Source: Acidimicrobiia bacterium
GTDB lineage: Bacteria; Actinomycetota; Acidimicrobiia; Spongiisociales; UBA11373
Direction of reading: 5' to 3'
Assembly: GCA_016932695.1 (NCBI GenBank)
Contig: JAFGCH010000024.1
Span: forward strand, 1-46,772
DNA length: 46,772 nt
The notes under the pieces are model-generated. The model was not told the origin of the DNA. It saw only the letters and a program-made list of their open reading frames with translations, and did not search any database. The stretch's first letter is position 1. Each line of letters opens with the position of its first letter. The translations under genes were made by a program, and so were the position numbers. This document shows positions 18,544-26,320 of this stretch, piece by piece.

Positions 18544-20417
18544 TCACCTACTGCCGGGTGCGCCCGGCCACCGATGCGAACTCGGCCCGAGCCGAGACCT
18601 GGCGTCGGGAGGGGACCACCACGGTGGAGCTGGGCGGGAGCGGTGAGGCTGCCGCCTCGGCCGTGCTGGGTGCCGGGCTGCTGCCGGTGGGGGGGGCCGG
18701 GTGGCGCGCCGGGACCGGCGGCGTGGCCGCTTGGGTGGTGGCTCCGGGCGAGGCGGCCGCACTGGCCGCGGCGAGCGTGCCCGGGTGGCGTCTCACCGTG
18801 CTGGACCGGGGTGGGAGAAACGGAGTGGCCGAGGCCCTCCGCCGTACCGGGGCGGCCTACTTGCGCACCGGCCGTAGCCGTGTGGCCGGCGCGGCCGCGA
18901 CAGCGCGCGGGACCGTCGCCGCGGTTTCGGTGTTCGCGGACACTGTGGAACAGGCGGTGATTGCGGTAGCGGCCGGCGCCGGCGACCTGTTGTTGCGCGA
19001 CTGGGACACCGAGCGCCTGGGGGAGCTGCGCGCCGCCCTGGCGGGTCATCTCCTGGTGGAGCGGGGGGCCCTGCCGCCCGGGGCGCCGTACGAAGCGGTG
19101 ACGGCGATGCTGGATCCGGCTTTGGTGCGGGCCTACCTGGGTCAGGTGGACGGCTCGGGGGCGGTGCGCCCCCGCACCTCCTGGGCTGCGGGGCGGGACC
19201 TGCCCATCCCCCCGCCGGCGGGCCGCCTGTCGGCCGAATGGGCCGACCCGGTCTGGGCGGCCGGGCCGCCGGGGGCGGGGGCGATTCGCCCCGAACTGGC
19301 AGCGGTGCTGGAGAGGTCGCGGGCCGGCCGGCGGCCGACGACGACGGAGATCGGCCTGCTGCTCACCGGCCGCGGCGCCGAGGTAGAGGCGGTGGCGGAG
19401 GCAGCCGATGAGCTCCGCCGCCGGGCGAAAGGGGAGGCGGTCACTTACGTCCTGAACCGCAACATCAACTACACCAACCGCTGCCGCTACCGCTGCGGCT
19501 TCTGCGCTTTCTCCCGCGGAGGGCGGGAGGCGAGCGGAAGGGAGGCTCCCTTCCTGATGTCCCTGGAGGAGGTGGCCGCCCAGGCCGCCGCCGCGGTTGC
19601 GGCGGGCGCCACGGAGATCTGCCTCCAGGGGGGGATCCACCCGGCGTTCACCGGCGATTCCTACCTGGCACTGCTCGGTGCGGTGAGAGAGGCCGCTCCG
19701 GGCCTGCACCTCCACGCTTTCAGCCCGCTGGAGGTGTGGCACGGGGCGGAGACTCTGGGAATGGGCGTGGGGGAGTTCCTGGGGCGCCTGCGCGAAGTCG
19801 GCCTGGGGAGCCTTCCCGGCACGGCGGCTGAGATCCTCGACGACGGGGTGCGTCGGGTGCTCTGCCCCGACAAGATCCCCACGGCCCGGTGGGTCGAGGT
19901 GGTGGCGGCGGCGCACCGCCTGGGCATCCCGACCACGGCCACCATCATGTTCGGGCACGTAGACGGCCCGGCCTCCTGGGCGCGCCACCTAGAGGTCGTG
20001 CGGCGCCTGCAGGGGCAAACGGGTGGATTCACCGAGTTCGTCCCTCTGCCTTTCGTGCATATGGAGGCGCCGCTCTACCGGCAGGGCCGGGCTCGTCCCG
20101 GCCCCACCTGGGACGAGGTGGTGCTGCTGCACGGCGTCTCCCGCTTGGCCCTCGACGGCCTGGTGGACAACATCCAGGCGTCCTGGGTGAAGCTCGGCCT
20201 CGATGGGGCCGCGGCCCTCCTGGCCGCCGGAGTCAACGACCTCGGGGGCACCCTGATGGAGGAGAGCATCTCCCGGGCCGCCGGGGCCGCCCACGGCGCC
20301 GCGGTCACCGCGCCGGACCTGGAACGGGCCATCCGGGCCGTCGGCCGGGTGCCGAGGCGCCGCACCACTCTCTATGAGGCGGCGGCGGAGGAGCCGGCCC
20401 GGAGCGGCGGCGGTTAG
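18540..20417 (+). CDS. cofH: 5-amino-6-uracil/tyrosine FO synthase subunit CofH with long N-terminal extension
   Basis: About 625 residues from the GTG at 18540 (GTGA overlap with cofG). The C-terminal 370 or so residues are CofH: VTYVLNRNINYTNRCRYRCG, with cluster Cys at 315, 319 and 322, then CAFSRG, ATEICLQGGIHP, HAFSPLEVWHG and LPGTAAEILDDGVR. CofH couples a tyrosine radical product to the diaminouracil before CofG closes the ring. Standalone CofH usually has its cluster near residue 70, so about 245 residues are extra. That part is Ala/Gly-rich, with segments such as VFADTVEQAVIAVAAGAGDL and LLLRDWDTERLGELRAAL. I cannot assign it to a family. The stop overlaps the lipoprotein TAA on the other strand. 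Confidence 0.93.
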
Positions 20418-21202
20418 GTGGGTGGGGAGATCGGCTCGTCGGCGGCCGTGGCGCCGAGGCGATGGCGGGCCACCAACCGGAGCGGCCCGTTCGGAGCGGG
20501 GAGGGGCCCGAGGAGCGGAAGCAGGTCTCCGCCGGCCCCCGACACGGTGAAGGCCACTTCGACCACCCAGCCGGTATCGGCCGCCACCCAGAAGTGGAAG
20601 GCCTCCACCAAGGCGGATCCCAGGCCGGTTCCGATGGCGGCTTCCAAGCCGGCGGCGCCGGCTTGGAAGCCCAGCGCCTCGCCCCCGGCCAGGGTGTACC
20701 GGGCCGGCTCTCCCACCATGAGCCCGGAGAGCCCGGCGGCGGCGGGGCCGGGCGGCCAGGCCGGGCAGTAGGCCAGCAGGGCGCGGTCGGCCGGGTTGCC
20801 GCCTCCTACCGGGAGGTAGTCGCCGGCCTCGTGGTGGCGTGCCCAGAGCCGGCCGTCCGCCACGATCAGGTCGCGGTCCAGGGCCGTTCCCGGCCCCTCC
20901 ACCCGCACCCGGCAGATGAGATCGCCGTGCACGGCCCGGCCGGTGGCGGTGAGCTGCCAGGTGTCGCCGTCGGCCGTCAGGGTCTCCTCAAAGGTGAAGG
21001 CGTAGGCCTCCGGGGCTCCGTCGGCCGGCGGTACCGGCCCGGTACCGAGGTCGGTGGCGGTCGTCGGCGGGGGCTCGCCGGCGACGGCGGGTGATTCCGG
21101 CCGCACCCCGGCGCCGCCGAGACTGCAACCGGCGCTGGGGCAGGCCACCAGCGCCGCCAGGACCAGGATCACGGCCGTCGGTGGCTTCTGCAGGCACCTC
21201 AC
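20414..21202 (-). CDS. Lipoprotein, possibly LppX/LprG-like
   Basis: About 262 residues. The N-terminus is a lipoprotein signal (TAVILVLAALVACPSAGC, with the lipid Cys in PSAGCSLG), then a Pro/Thr linker, then a beta-rich domain (AFTFEETLTADGDTWQLTAT, VRVEGPGTALDRDLIVADG, ARHHEAGDYLPV). The run of antiparallel strands and the position of a conserved W resemble the LppX/LprAFG/LolA-type lipid-binding fold; this is an impression, not a match I can prove. The start is GTG 21202, with no ribosome site. The gene ends convergently with cofH, sharing 4 nt. Confidence 0.65.
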   Translation of the reverse strand: MRCLQKPPTAVILVLAALVACPSAGCSLGGAGVRPESPAVAGEPPPTTATDLGTGPVPPADGAPEAYAFTFEETLTADGDTWQLTATGRAVHGDLICRVRVEGPGTALDRDLIVADGRLWARHHEAGDYLPVGGGNPADRALLAYCPAWPPGPAAAGLSGLMVGEPARYTLAGGEALGFQAGAAGLEAAIGTGLGSALVEAFHFWVAADTGWVVEVAFTVSGAGGDLLPLLGPLPAPNGPLRLVARHRLGATAADEPISPPT

Positions 21203-21264
21203 CGGGCTGGATTCGCCCGGCCCGCACCGCTCCTTGAGGGTTTCGCGGCCCGGGAGGGCGCGGC

Positions 21265-22332
21265 TCAGCCTTCGCGGTGCAGGGCCTGACCGGGCACCCA
21301 GCCTTCGGTGCCCTCGGCGGCCACCACCTGCGCCCAGCCGCTGATCTCCCGCTTGGCCAGGTACCAGGTGCCCGGCCGCAAGGTGGCCACCACCCGGGTG
21401 TAGTCGTCCAGGTGCAGCACCTCGACTTCTGCCATCACGTAGCACCAGAACGGCCCGCCGGGAGTCGGGCTCGTTGCCGATCGGGGAGCCGCCTCCGGCT
21501 CCGGGGCCGGGGAGGCCGTCGGTTGGCTCTCGGGGCGAGCAGGTGTCTCCGTCCCCTCGAACCGGGGCGGCTGGGAGTGTCCCAACGTCGCCTCGGACGC
21601 GGGAGCGAGCACGGAGCGTCGCGGCGCGCCGGGGGACGGTTCGGCGCCCCGGCCGCGCCCGGGTCGGCGGAGCAACGCCAAGCCGGCGCCGGCGGCCACT
21701 GCCAGGCCCACCGCCGCGCCCAGCGAGGGATAGGACAGCTGCAGGCGCCCGAACTCCTGGCCCAGCATGGCCCCGCCGGCTCCGGTGGCCACACCGGCGG
21801 CTGCGGCCAGCGGCAGCGACCAGCGCCGTCGCAGCACCACGGCGATGAGCTGGGCAACCAAGCCGGCCAGGGCCAACACGGCCCCGGTGAGGCCGACCAG
21901 GGTGGCCACGGGCAGGCGGCCTCCCAAACGGAGCCAGGCCTCGACGAGGCAGTTGTCGGTGGTGGCTCTCACCCGCAGCAGGCCTACCCCATAGGGGGCC
22001 ACGTCGGCCAGGTCGAGGGAGACGAGGAACTCCCCCGCGGCGACGCTCTGGGAGGAGGCGGCCTGCCCCAGCCCGGCCGGGCCGAGCAGGACCTGTACCC
22101 GGGCGTTCTGCGTCCCGGCCGAGTCGATGCCCGAGAACACCAGGGCCTCGTCGTCGGCGAGAAGTAAGGGAGAGGAGAGCGAGGCGATGCGTTCCGCCTC
22201 GACCCCGTTGAACCAGGCGGTGCACGGCCCCTGCACCTGGGCGGCGGCCCGGCCGGCGCCGCCGGCGAGGAGGGCCAGCCCGCCGCAGAGCAAGACGGAG
22301 AGCAAAGCGAAACGCCGCCTGCCGGGCATCAC
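21265..22332 (-). CDS. Membrane protein with C-terminal SH3-like domain
   Basis: About 355 residues. A Sec signal peptide (RRRFALLSVLLCGGLALLAG) leads to an extracytoplasmic region of about 110 residues containing two Cys (GPCTAWF and TDNCLVEAW). Three or four membrane helices follow (VATLVGLTGAVLALAGLVAQ onward), then a Pro/Ser/Glu-rich cytoplasmic linker and a C-terminal SH3b-like module (VVATLRPGTWYLAKREISGW, then TEGWVPGQAL). No family name can be given. Start GTG 22332 follows TATCGT by 6 nt; an ATG lies one codon later. Divergent from trmD. Confidence 0.7.
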   Translation of the reverse strand: MMPGRRRFALLSVLLCGGLALLAGGAGRAAAQVQGPCTAWFNGVEAERIASLSSPLLLADDEALVFSGIDSAGTQNARVQVLLGPAGLGQAASSQSVAAGEFLVSLDLADVAPYGVGLLRVRATTDNCLVEAWLRLGGRLPVATLVGLTGAVLALAGLVAQLIAVVLRRRWSLPLAAAAGVATGAGGAMLGQEFGRLQLSYPSLGAAVGLAVAAGAGLALLRRPGRGRGAEPSPGAPRRSVLAPASEATLGHSQPPRFEGTETPARPESQPTASPAPEPEAAPRSATSPTPGGPFWCYVMAEVEVLHLDDYTRVVATLRPGTWYLAKREISGWAQVVAAEGTEGWVPGQALHREG

Positions 22333-22338
22333 GGGGCG

Positions 22339-22344
22339 ACGATA
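22339..22344 (-). promoter_or_regulatory. Leaderless -10 of the SH3 membrane protein gene
   Basis: TATCGT on the minus strand ends 6 nt before the GTG at 22332. Confidence 0.5.
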
Positions 22345-22392
22345 CCAACGGCGGCGGCCCCCACCGGGGAGGCCGCCCGGCCGGGGAGCCGA

Positions 22393-22398
22393 TACGCT
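22393..22398 (+). promoter_or_regulatory. Leaderless -10 of trmD
   Basis: TACGCT ends 7 nt before the trmD ATG at 22406. This promoter replaces the usual readthrough from rimM, which is 15 kb away. Confidence 0.55.
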
Positions 22399-22405
22399 GG
22401 CTCCG

Positions 22406-23098
22406 ATGCGGCTCCACCTGGTCACGATCTTCCCCGACTACTTCGCCTCACCCCTGGCCGCCGGGGTGGTCGGCCGGGCCATCGAGGCCAGCATCCTGCA
22501 GGTGGAGGTGGTGGACCTGAGAGGCTACGGCCTCGGCCGTCATCGACAGCTGGACGATGCTCCCTTCGGCGGCGGGCCGGGGATGGTGATGATGGTGGAG
22601 CCGCTGGCCGCAGCCCTGGAGCCGCTGGCCGGGACGCACCGCGTCCTGCTCACTCCGTCGGGGGTACCTCTGACCCAGGGGACCCTGGACCGCTGGGCCG
22701 GGGTCGAGGCGCTCACCCTCGTCTGTGGGCGCTACGAGGGGGTGGACGAGAGGGTGGCGGAGCACTTCATTGAGGAGGAGTCTTCCCTGGGCGACTTCGT
22801 GCTGGCCGGGGGAGAGGCGCCGGCGCTGGCCATCGTCGAGGGGGTGGCCCGGCTGCTTCCGGGGGCGCTGGGAAACCCCGAATCCGCCGGGGCGGAGAGC
22901 TTCCGCGATGGGCTGCTCGAAGAACCGCTCTATACGCGTCCGGCGGAGTTCCGGGGGTGGCGGGTGCCTGAGGTCCTCCTCTCCGGCGACCACGCCCGCA
23001 TTGCCGCCTGGCGGCGCGAGCAGCGCTTGCAGCGAACCCGCCGGCGCCGTCCCGACTTGCTGCCCTCCGGTTTCGCAGAGGACGAGGACCGGGGCTAG
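22406..23098 (+). CDS. trmD: tRNA (guanine-N1)-methyltransferase
   Basis: TrmD makes m1G37 in tRNAs, preventing +1 frameshifting. The 230-residue protein begins MRLHLVTIFPDYFASPL. It contains the knotted SAM site (VVDLRGYGLGRHRQLDDAPF, GGGPGMVM, LTPSGVPL, LVCGRYEGVDERV, EESSLGDFVLAGGE) and the C-terminal PRPAEFRGWRVPEVLLSGDH-type region (here TRPAEFRGWRVPEV). ATG 22406 is supported by the family N-terminus and the TACGCT -10. rplS follows with its own promoter. Confidence 0.96.
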   Translation: MRLHLVTIFPDYFASPLAAGVVGRAIEASILQVEVVDLRGYGLGRHRQLDDAPFGGGPGMVMMVEPLAAALEPLAGTHRVLLTPSGVPLTQGTLDRWAGVEALTLVCGRYEGVDERVAEHFIEEESSLGDFVLAGGEAPALAIVEGVARLLPGALGNPESAGAESFRDGLLEEPLYTRPAEFRGWRVPEVLLSGDHARIAAWRREQRLQRTRRRRPDLLPSGFAEDEDRG

Positions 23099-23101
23099 AC
23101 T
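23096..23101 (+). promoter_or_regulatory. Putative -10 of rplS
   Basis: TAGACT overlaps the trmD stop codon. The predicted start near 23108 would place the perfect hairpin at 23111-23129 at the very 5' end of the rplS transcript. Confidence 0.45.
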
Positions 23102-23110
23102 CCCGCCGCC

Positions 23111-23129
23111 GGACGGCGCCCCGCCGTCC
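23111..23129 (+). terminator. Perfect hairpin between trmD and rplS
   Basis: An 8-bp perfect stem GGACGGCG/CGCCGTCC with a 3-nt loop is followed by CGGTTTTGG. It could be a weak terminator for trmD or a 5' structure in the rplS leader. Confidence 0.5.
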
Positions 23130-23155
23130 CGGTTTTGGCGCGAAGGGGTTCCCCG

Positions 23156-23500
23156 ATGAACACGCTGGATCAGGTCGAGGCCGCCTACCTGCGCTCCGAC
23201 CTCCCCGTTTTTGGGCCGGGAGACACGGTGCGGGTGCATGTGCGCGTGGTCGAGGGCGGCCGGGAGCGGGTCCAGGCCTACGAGGGCGTGGTCATCGCCC
23301 GCAGCGGCGGCGGCCTGCGGGAGACGGCCACGGTGCGCAAGGTAAGCTTCGGGGTGGGGGTGGAGCGCATCTTCCCCATCCACGCTCCCATCGTGCAGCG
23401 CATCGAGGTGATCCGCCGGGGCGATGTGCGCCGCGCCAAGCTCTACTTCTTGCGGGGCCGGGTGGGCAAGGCCACCCGTATCAAGGAGAAGCGCGACTGA
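23156..23500 (+). CDS. rplS: 50S ribosomal protein L19
   Basis: L19 sits at the interface of the ribosomal subunits. The 114-residue protein opens [17 protein letters not shown] and shows the family core [52 protein letters not shown] and the basic tail [18 protein letters not shown] 23156 has an AAGGGG site about 10 nt upstream; a GTG-type start seven codons earlier is less consistent with the family. Confidence 0.96.
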   Translation: MNTLDQVEAAYLRSDLPVFGPGDTVRVHVRVVEGGRERVQAYEGVVIARSGGGLRETATVRKVSFGVGVERIFPIHAPIVQRIEVIRRGDVRRAKLYFLRGRVGKATRIKEKRD

Positions 23501-23530
23501 GGGCGGCGTCCCGCATCTCGCTGCCCGCAG

Positions 23531-23536
23531 TAACGT
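23531..23536 (+). promoter_or_regulatory. Leaderless -10 of lepB
   Basis: TAACGT ends 7 nt before the lepB GTG at 23544. Confidence 0.55.
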
Positions 23537-23543
23537 CGCTCCC

Positions 23544-24359
23544 GTGACTTCGTCCCTTCCCCCCGGCTCTTCCGACGACCCGCCGGGGCCTTCTTCTCCG
23601 GCATCCTCCCCTTCCGAGCGGGCGGACGCTGCCGCCGGGGGGCATCTGCAGGCGGATCCCTTCGACCGTCCCCCGGCCCCCGACGTGGCGCCGGTAGACC
23701 CCGAGAAGGCGGCGGAGCGGGACGAGTCGCTCCACCGGCTGCGTCGGGAGGCGCGCAAGAGCGGCGACAAGAAGGCAGCCGGCCGGGCGTTCTGGAAAGA
23801 GCTGCCGATCCTCATCCTGATCGCCCTGGTGGTCGCGGTCCTGATCAAGACCTTCCTGGTGCAGGCCTTCTTCATCCCGTCGGGCTCGATGCACGACACG
23901 CTGCTCGAAGGCGACCGGGTGATGGTCAACAAGCTGGCCTATCGCTTCGGCGACCCGGCCCGGGGTGACGTCATCGTGTTCGACAACCCGCAGAACGCGG
24001 GGGACGATGGGGAGACGATCTTCGGGGCCCTGGTGCGCCACGTCGCGGAATCGCTGGGCCTCTCCTCGCCCGACTCCGCCCTGATCAAGCGGGTCATCGC
24101 CGTGGGGGGCGAGACCATCGAGATCCGCCAGAACCAGGTCTTCGTGGACGGCGTCGCCCTCGACGAGCCGTACGTGAAGGAGGGCTCCCGCATGCCGCGG
24201 TATGGCCCCCTCACCATCCCCGAGAGCCACGTGTTCGTCATGGGCGACAACCGGTCGCAGAGCACCGACAGCCGGGTGTTCGGGCCCATCCCGGAAGACT
24301 CGATCGTCGGCAAGGCCTTCATCCGGGTGTGGCCGCCGAGCCGCTGGGGCGGGCTGTAG
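23544..24359 (+). CDS. lepB: Type I signal peptidase
   Basis: LepB cleaves Sec and Tat signal peptides on the outer face of the membrane. About 271 residues. A cytoplasmic Pro/Ser/Asp-rich N-terminus of about 90 residues leads to one membrane helix (LPILILIALVVAVLIKTFLV). The catalytic Ser motif is FFIPSGSMHDTL, followed by GDRVMVNKLAYRFG, the catalytic Lys in ALIKRVIAVGGETIEI, and the box E signature VMGDNRSQSTDSRVFGPIP. GTG 23544 is chosen for the TAACGT -10 at 7 nt; the frame extends upstream into rplS without support. Confidence 0.95.
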   Translation: MTSSLPPGSSDDPPGPSSPASSPSERADAAAGGHLQADPFDRPPAPDVAPVDPEKAAERDESLHRLRREARKSGDKKAAGRAFWKELPILILIALVVAVLIKTFLVQAFFIPSGSMHDTLLEGDRVMVNKLAYRFGDPARGDVIVFDNPQNAGDDGETIFGALVRHVAESLGLSSPDSALIKRVIAVGGETIEIRQNQVFVDGVALDEPYVKEGSRMPRYGPLTIPESHVFVMGDNRSQSTDSRVFGPIPEDSIVGKAFIRVWPPSRWGGL

Positions 24360-24434
24360 GCGGTAGCGGGAACCGTCACACCCCCCTGGTATGTAGACGG
24401 AAGCGGGACCCGGTGGGCTGATGCGGGGGGCGGG

Positions 24435-24440
24435 TATCAT
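24435..24440 (+). promoter_or_regulatory. Putative -10 of the DUF2469 gene
   Basis: TATCAT, followed by a leader of about 50 nt that holds a GC-rich inverted repeat and AGGAG before the ATG at 24498. Confidence 0.45.
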
Positions 24441-24497
24441 CGCCGGAGTCCCGACCGCCGGCCGCCCGTGCCGGCCGGGGGCAATCAGGAGACCGAG

Positions 24498-24815
24498 ATG
24501 AGCGAAGAGGATCTCGAGCGCTACGAGACCGACGTAGAGCTGCAGATCTACCAGGAGTACCGCGACGTCCTCCCCATGTTCCGCTACGTGGTGGAGACCG
24601 AGCGCCGCTTCTACCTGGCGAACAAGGTCGACCTGCACACCCGCGACACCGGCGCCGGCGTGTTCTTCGAGATCGACATGGAAGACGCCTGGGTATGGGA
24701 CATGTACCGCCCCGCCCGCTTCCTCAAGAAGGTGCGCGTCCTCACTTTCCGCGACGTGAACCTGGAGGAAGTCGAGCATCCCGAGCTGCGGCCGCCCGAC
24801 ACCGAGCGCGATTAG
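24498..24815 (+). CDS. DUF2469 family protein
   Basis: This is a 105-residue actinobacteria-restricted protein of unknown function. It begins MSEEDLERYETDVELQIYQE, continues YRDVLPMFRYVVETERRFYL and DMEDAWVWDMYRPARF, and ends in an acidic VNLEEVEHPEL stretch. AGGAG lies 7 nt before the ATG. The gene typically sits between lepB/rnhB and yraN, as here (rnhB is missing). No catalytic motif is visible. Confidence 0.92.
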   Translation: MSEEDLERYETDVELQIYQEYRDVLPMFRYVVETERRFYLANKVDLHTRDTGAGVFFEIDMEDAWVWDMYRPARFLKKVRVLTFRDVNLEEVEHPELRPPDTERD

Positions 24816-25120
24816 GAGAGTCCGGCGAAGACCTCGCCGCCGCCTTCCTGCGCCGTCGTGGGGCTCGAATAGTGGCCCGCCGGGTAGCGGTGGGCCGCGA
24901 TGAAATCGATCTGCTGGTGGCCTGGGGGAGCCGGCTGGTGGCGGTGGAGGTCAAGACTCGCCTCGGCGGCGAGCCCGTGGAGGAATTCACCGCCGCCAAG
25001 GCGGCCCGGTTGCGCCGCGCCGGGCGAGGGCTGCGTCCTTCGCCGCACCGGTACGACCTGGTGACGGTGTGCGCCCGGCGCGATGGCGTCGAGGTCCGCT
25101 GGTTGCCGGGGGTGTGCTGA
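24695..25120 (+). CDS. yraN: YraN/UPF0102 endonuclease-like protein
   Basis: This protein belongs to the YraN family, a restriction-endonuclease-like fold predicted to act on nucleic acid. The core reads LGESGEDLAAAFLRRRGARI, then the active-site pattern VGRDEIDLLVAW and VAVEVKTRLGG. The core begins at 24815, overlapping the DUF2469 stop, yet the only ATG/GTG/TTG available upstream in frame is ATG 24695, deep inside DUF2469. The real start is therefore uncertain: a 121-nt overlap, a non-standard codon, or a sequence error. The first 40 residues of this call resemble nothing. Confidence 0.8.
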   Translation: MGHVPPRPLPQEGARPHFPRREPGGSRASRAAAARHRARLGESGEDLAAAFLRRRGARIVARRVAVGRDEIDLLVAWGSRLVAVEVKTRLGGEPVEEFTAAKAARLRRAGRGLRPSPHRYDLVTVCARRDGVEVRWLPGVC

Positions 25121-25166
25121 GCGGGCGAGGCTACCCGGTGTGACTAGGTCGCCGCGCCCGGCGGGC

Positions 25167-25454
25167 TCAGGCCTCCCGCCCGTGGCGCCGCCGCCGCTCT
25201 CGGTGCCAACACGCGCGGTGCCAGTGCCGGCGAAGGTCGGGGTTGTGCTCGGGCACGACTACTAGGTGGCCCTCCCCGGCTTCGATCACCCCATGGCAGC
25301 CGGGGCAAACGTAACGCTTGCGTGCCTGGTAGGGCTGCACTAGGCCCACCGTCTCCATCGCGTGTGCATCCCCCGGCGGCAGCTGCAGGGCGGCAGGAAG
25401 AGCCGAGGCGGCGAGGTCCGGGTCGGAGGCAGAGGTCGGGGGCACGGGCGGCAT
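25167..25454 (-). CDS. Small zinc-binding protein, actinobacterial
   Basis: About 95 residues. The C-terminal half reads YQARKRYVCPGCHGVIEAGE, then GHLVVVPEHNPDLRRHWH and RACWHRE. The CxxC, paired with a later HWHxxCW, suggests a zinc ribbon. This family is frequent in actinobacteria, often annotated as an ATP/GTP-binding protein without evidence. The N-terminal 35 residues are Pro/Ala-rich. Start ATG 25454 is the best in the available frame; a second ATG (METVGLVQPY) would give a shorter protein. Divergent from the enoyl-CoA hydratase. Confidence 0.72.
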   Translation of the reverse strand: MPPVPPTSASDPDLAASALPAALQLPPGDAHAMETVGLVQPYQARKRYVCPGCHGVIEAGEGHLVVVPEHNPDLRRHWHRACWHRERRRRHGREA

Positions 25455-25469
25455 GGTAGGAACCCGGGG

Positions 25470-25475
25470 TAGATT
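25470..25475 (+). promoter_or_regulatory. Leaderless -10 of the enoyl-CoA hydratase gene
   Basis: TAGATT ends 7 nt before the ATG at 25483. Confidence 0.55.
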
Positions 25476-25482
25476 TGCCGGC

Positions 25483-26253
25483 ATGTTCTCCATCAGCGAC
25501 GAAGGCCCCATCCGTTGGCTCATCATGGACAACCCCTCCCGGCGCAATGCCGTGGCTCCCGGCGACTGGGGAGTGCTGGCAGACCATCTGCAGGATTTCG
25601 GCACTTCGGAGCAGCGCGCCCTGGTGATCACCGGGGCCGGCGAGGATTTCTGCTCGGGCGCCGACCTGGTGGCGGGCTTCGCTCTACACGGCGGCCCCAC
25701 CATGTTCTATGAGGCGCTGCGACCCCTCAACCGCGCCGCCCGCACCCTGTACGAACTCAGCAAGCCGACGGTGGCGGCGGTCGACGGGGTGGCGATAGGG
25801 GCGGGGATGAACCTGGCTCTGGGCTGCGACGTGGTCATCGCCAGCACCCGGGCCCGTTTCTCGGAGATCTTCGTGCGGCGCGGCCTCTCGGTGGACTTCG
25901 GAGGGCTCTGGCTGCTGCCCCGGCGCATCGGCCTGGCCCGGGCCAAGGAGCTGGCCTTGACCGGCCGGATGGTGGAGGGCGAGGAGGCGGTGCACTACGG
26001 CCTGGCCGCCGAAGTGGTAGCCCCCGAAGACCTCAAGCGCCGGGCCGGCGAGGTGGCCGCCGAACTGGCCGCCGCCGCGCCGCAGGCCCAGCGCTTCGTG
26101 AAGCTGGGCCTGGACCACTCCCTCGAGATGTCCTTCGACGAGGCCCTGGAGTTTGAGGCGCAATCCCAGGCGCAGTGCCTGAGCTCGGAAGACGTCATCG
26201 AGGGGGTGACGGCCTTTCTGGAGAAGCGCCCGCCGCGGTTCACCGGGCGTTGA
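25483..26253 (+). CDS. Enoyl-CoA hydratase/isomerase family protein
   Basis: A crotonase-fold protein of about 256 residues. The oxyanion-hole segments are visible as ALVITGAGEDFCSGADL and TVAAVDGVAIGAGMNLALGCD, followed by ARFSEIFVRRGLSVDFGGLW with the glutamate-side region, and a C-terminal helix of the usual length. It probably hydrates or isomerises an acyl-CoA in fatty-acid or amino-acid breakdown; the exact substrate is unknown. ATG 25483 is fixed by the TAGATT -10 and the family N-terminus. Confidence 0.9.
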   Translation: MFSISDEGPIRWLIMDNPSRRNAVAPGDWGVLADHLQDFGTSEQRALVITGAGEDFCSGADLVAGFALHGGPTMFYEALRPLNRAARTLYELSKPTVAAVDGVAIGAGMNLALGCDVVIASTRARFSEIFVRRGLSVDFGGLWLLPRRIGLARAKELALTGRMVEGEEAVHYGLAAEVVAPEDLKRRAGEVAAELAAAAPQAQRFVKLGLDHSLEMSFDEALEFEAQSQAQCLSSEDVIEGVTAFLEKRPPRFTGR

Positions 26254-26308
26254 GCGGCCGCCGGGTGAGGCGCTCCCGGGCCCCCTTCCCGGTGTCACTC
26301 CCGTTCCC

Positions 26309-26314
26309 TACCTT
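26309..26314 (+). promoter_or_regulatory. Leaderless -10 of comM
   Basis: TACCTT ends 6 nt before the comM GTG at 26321. It would drive comM-dprA and perhaps xerC-whiG. Confidence 0.55.
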
Positions 26315-26320
26315 GAAGGT

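Noticed and set aside
24360-24497. Riboswitch in the gap before DUF2469
   Set aside because: Only one GC-rich inverted repeat was found; no known aptamer pattern recognised.
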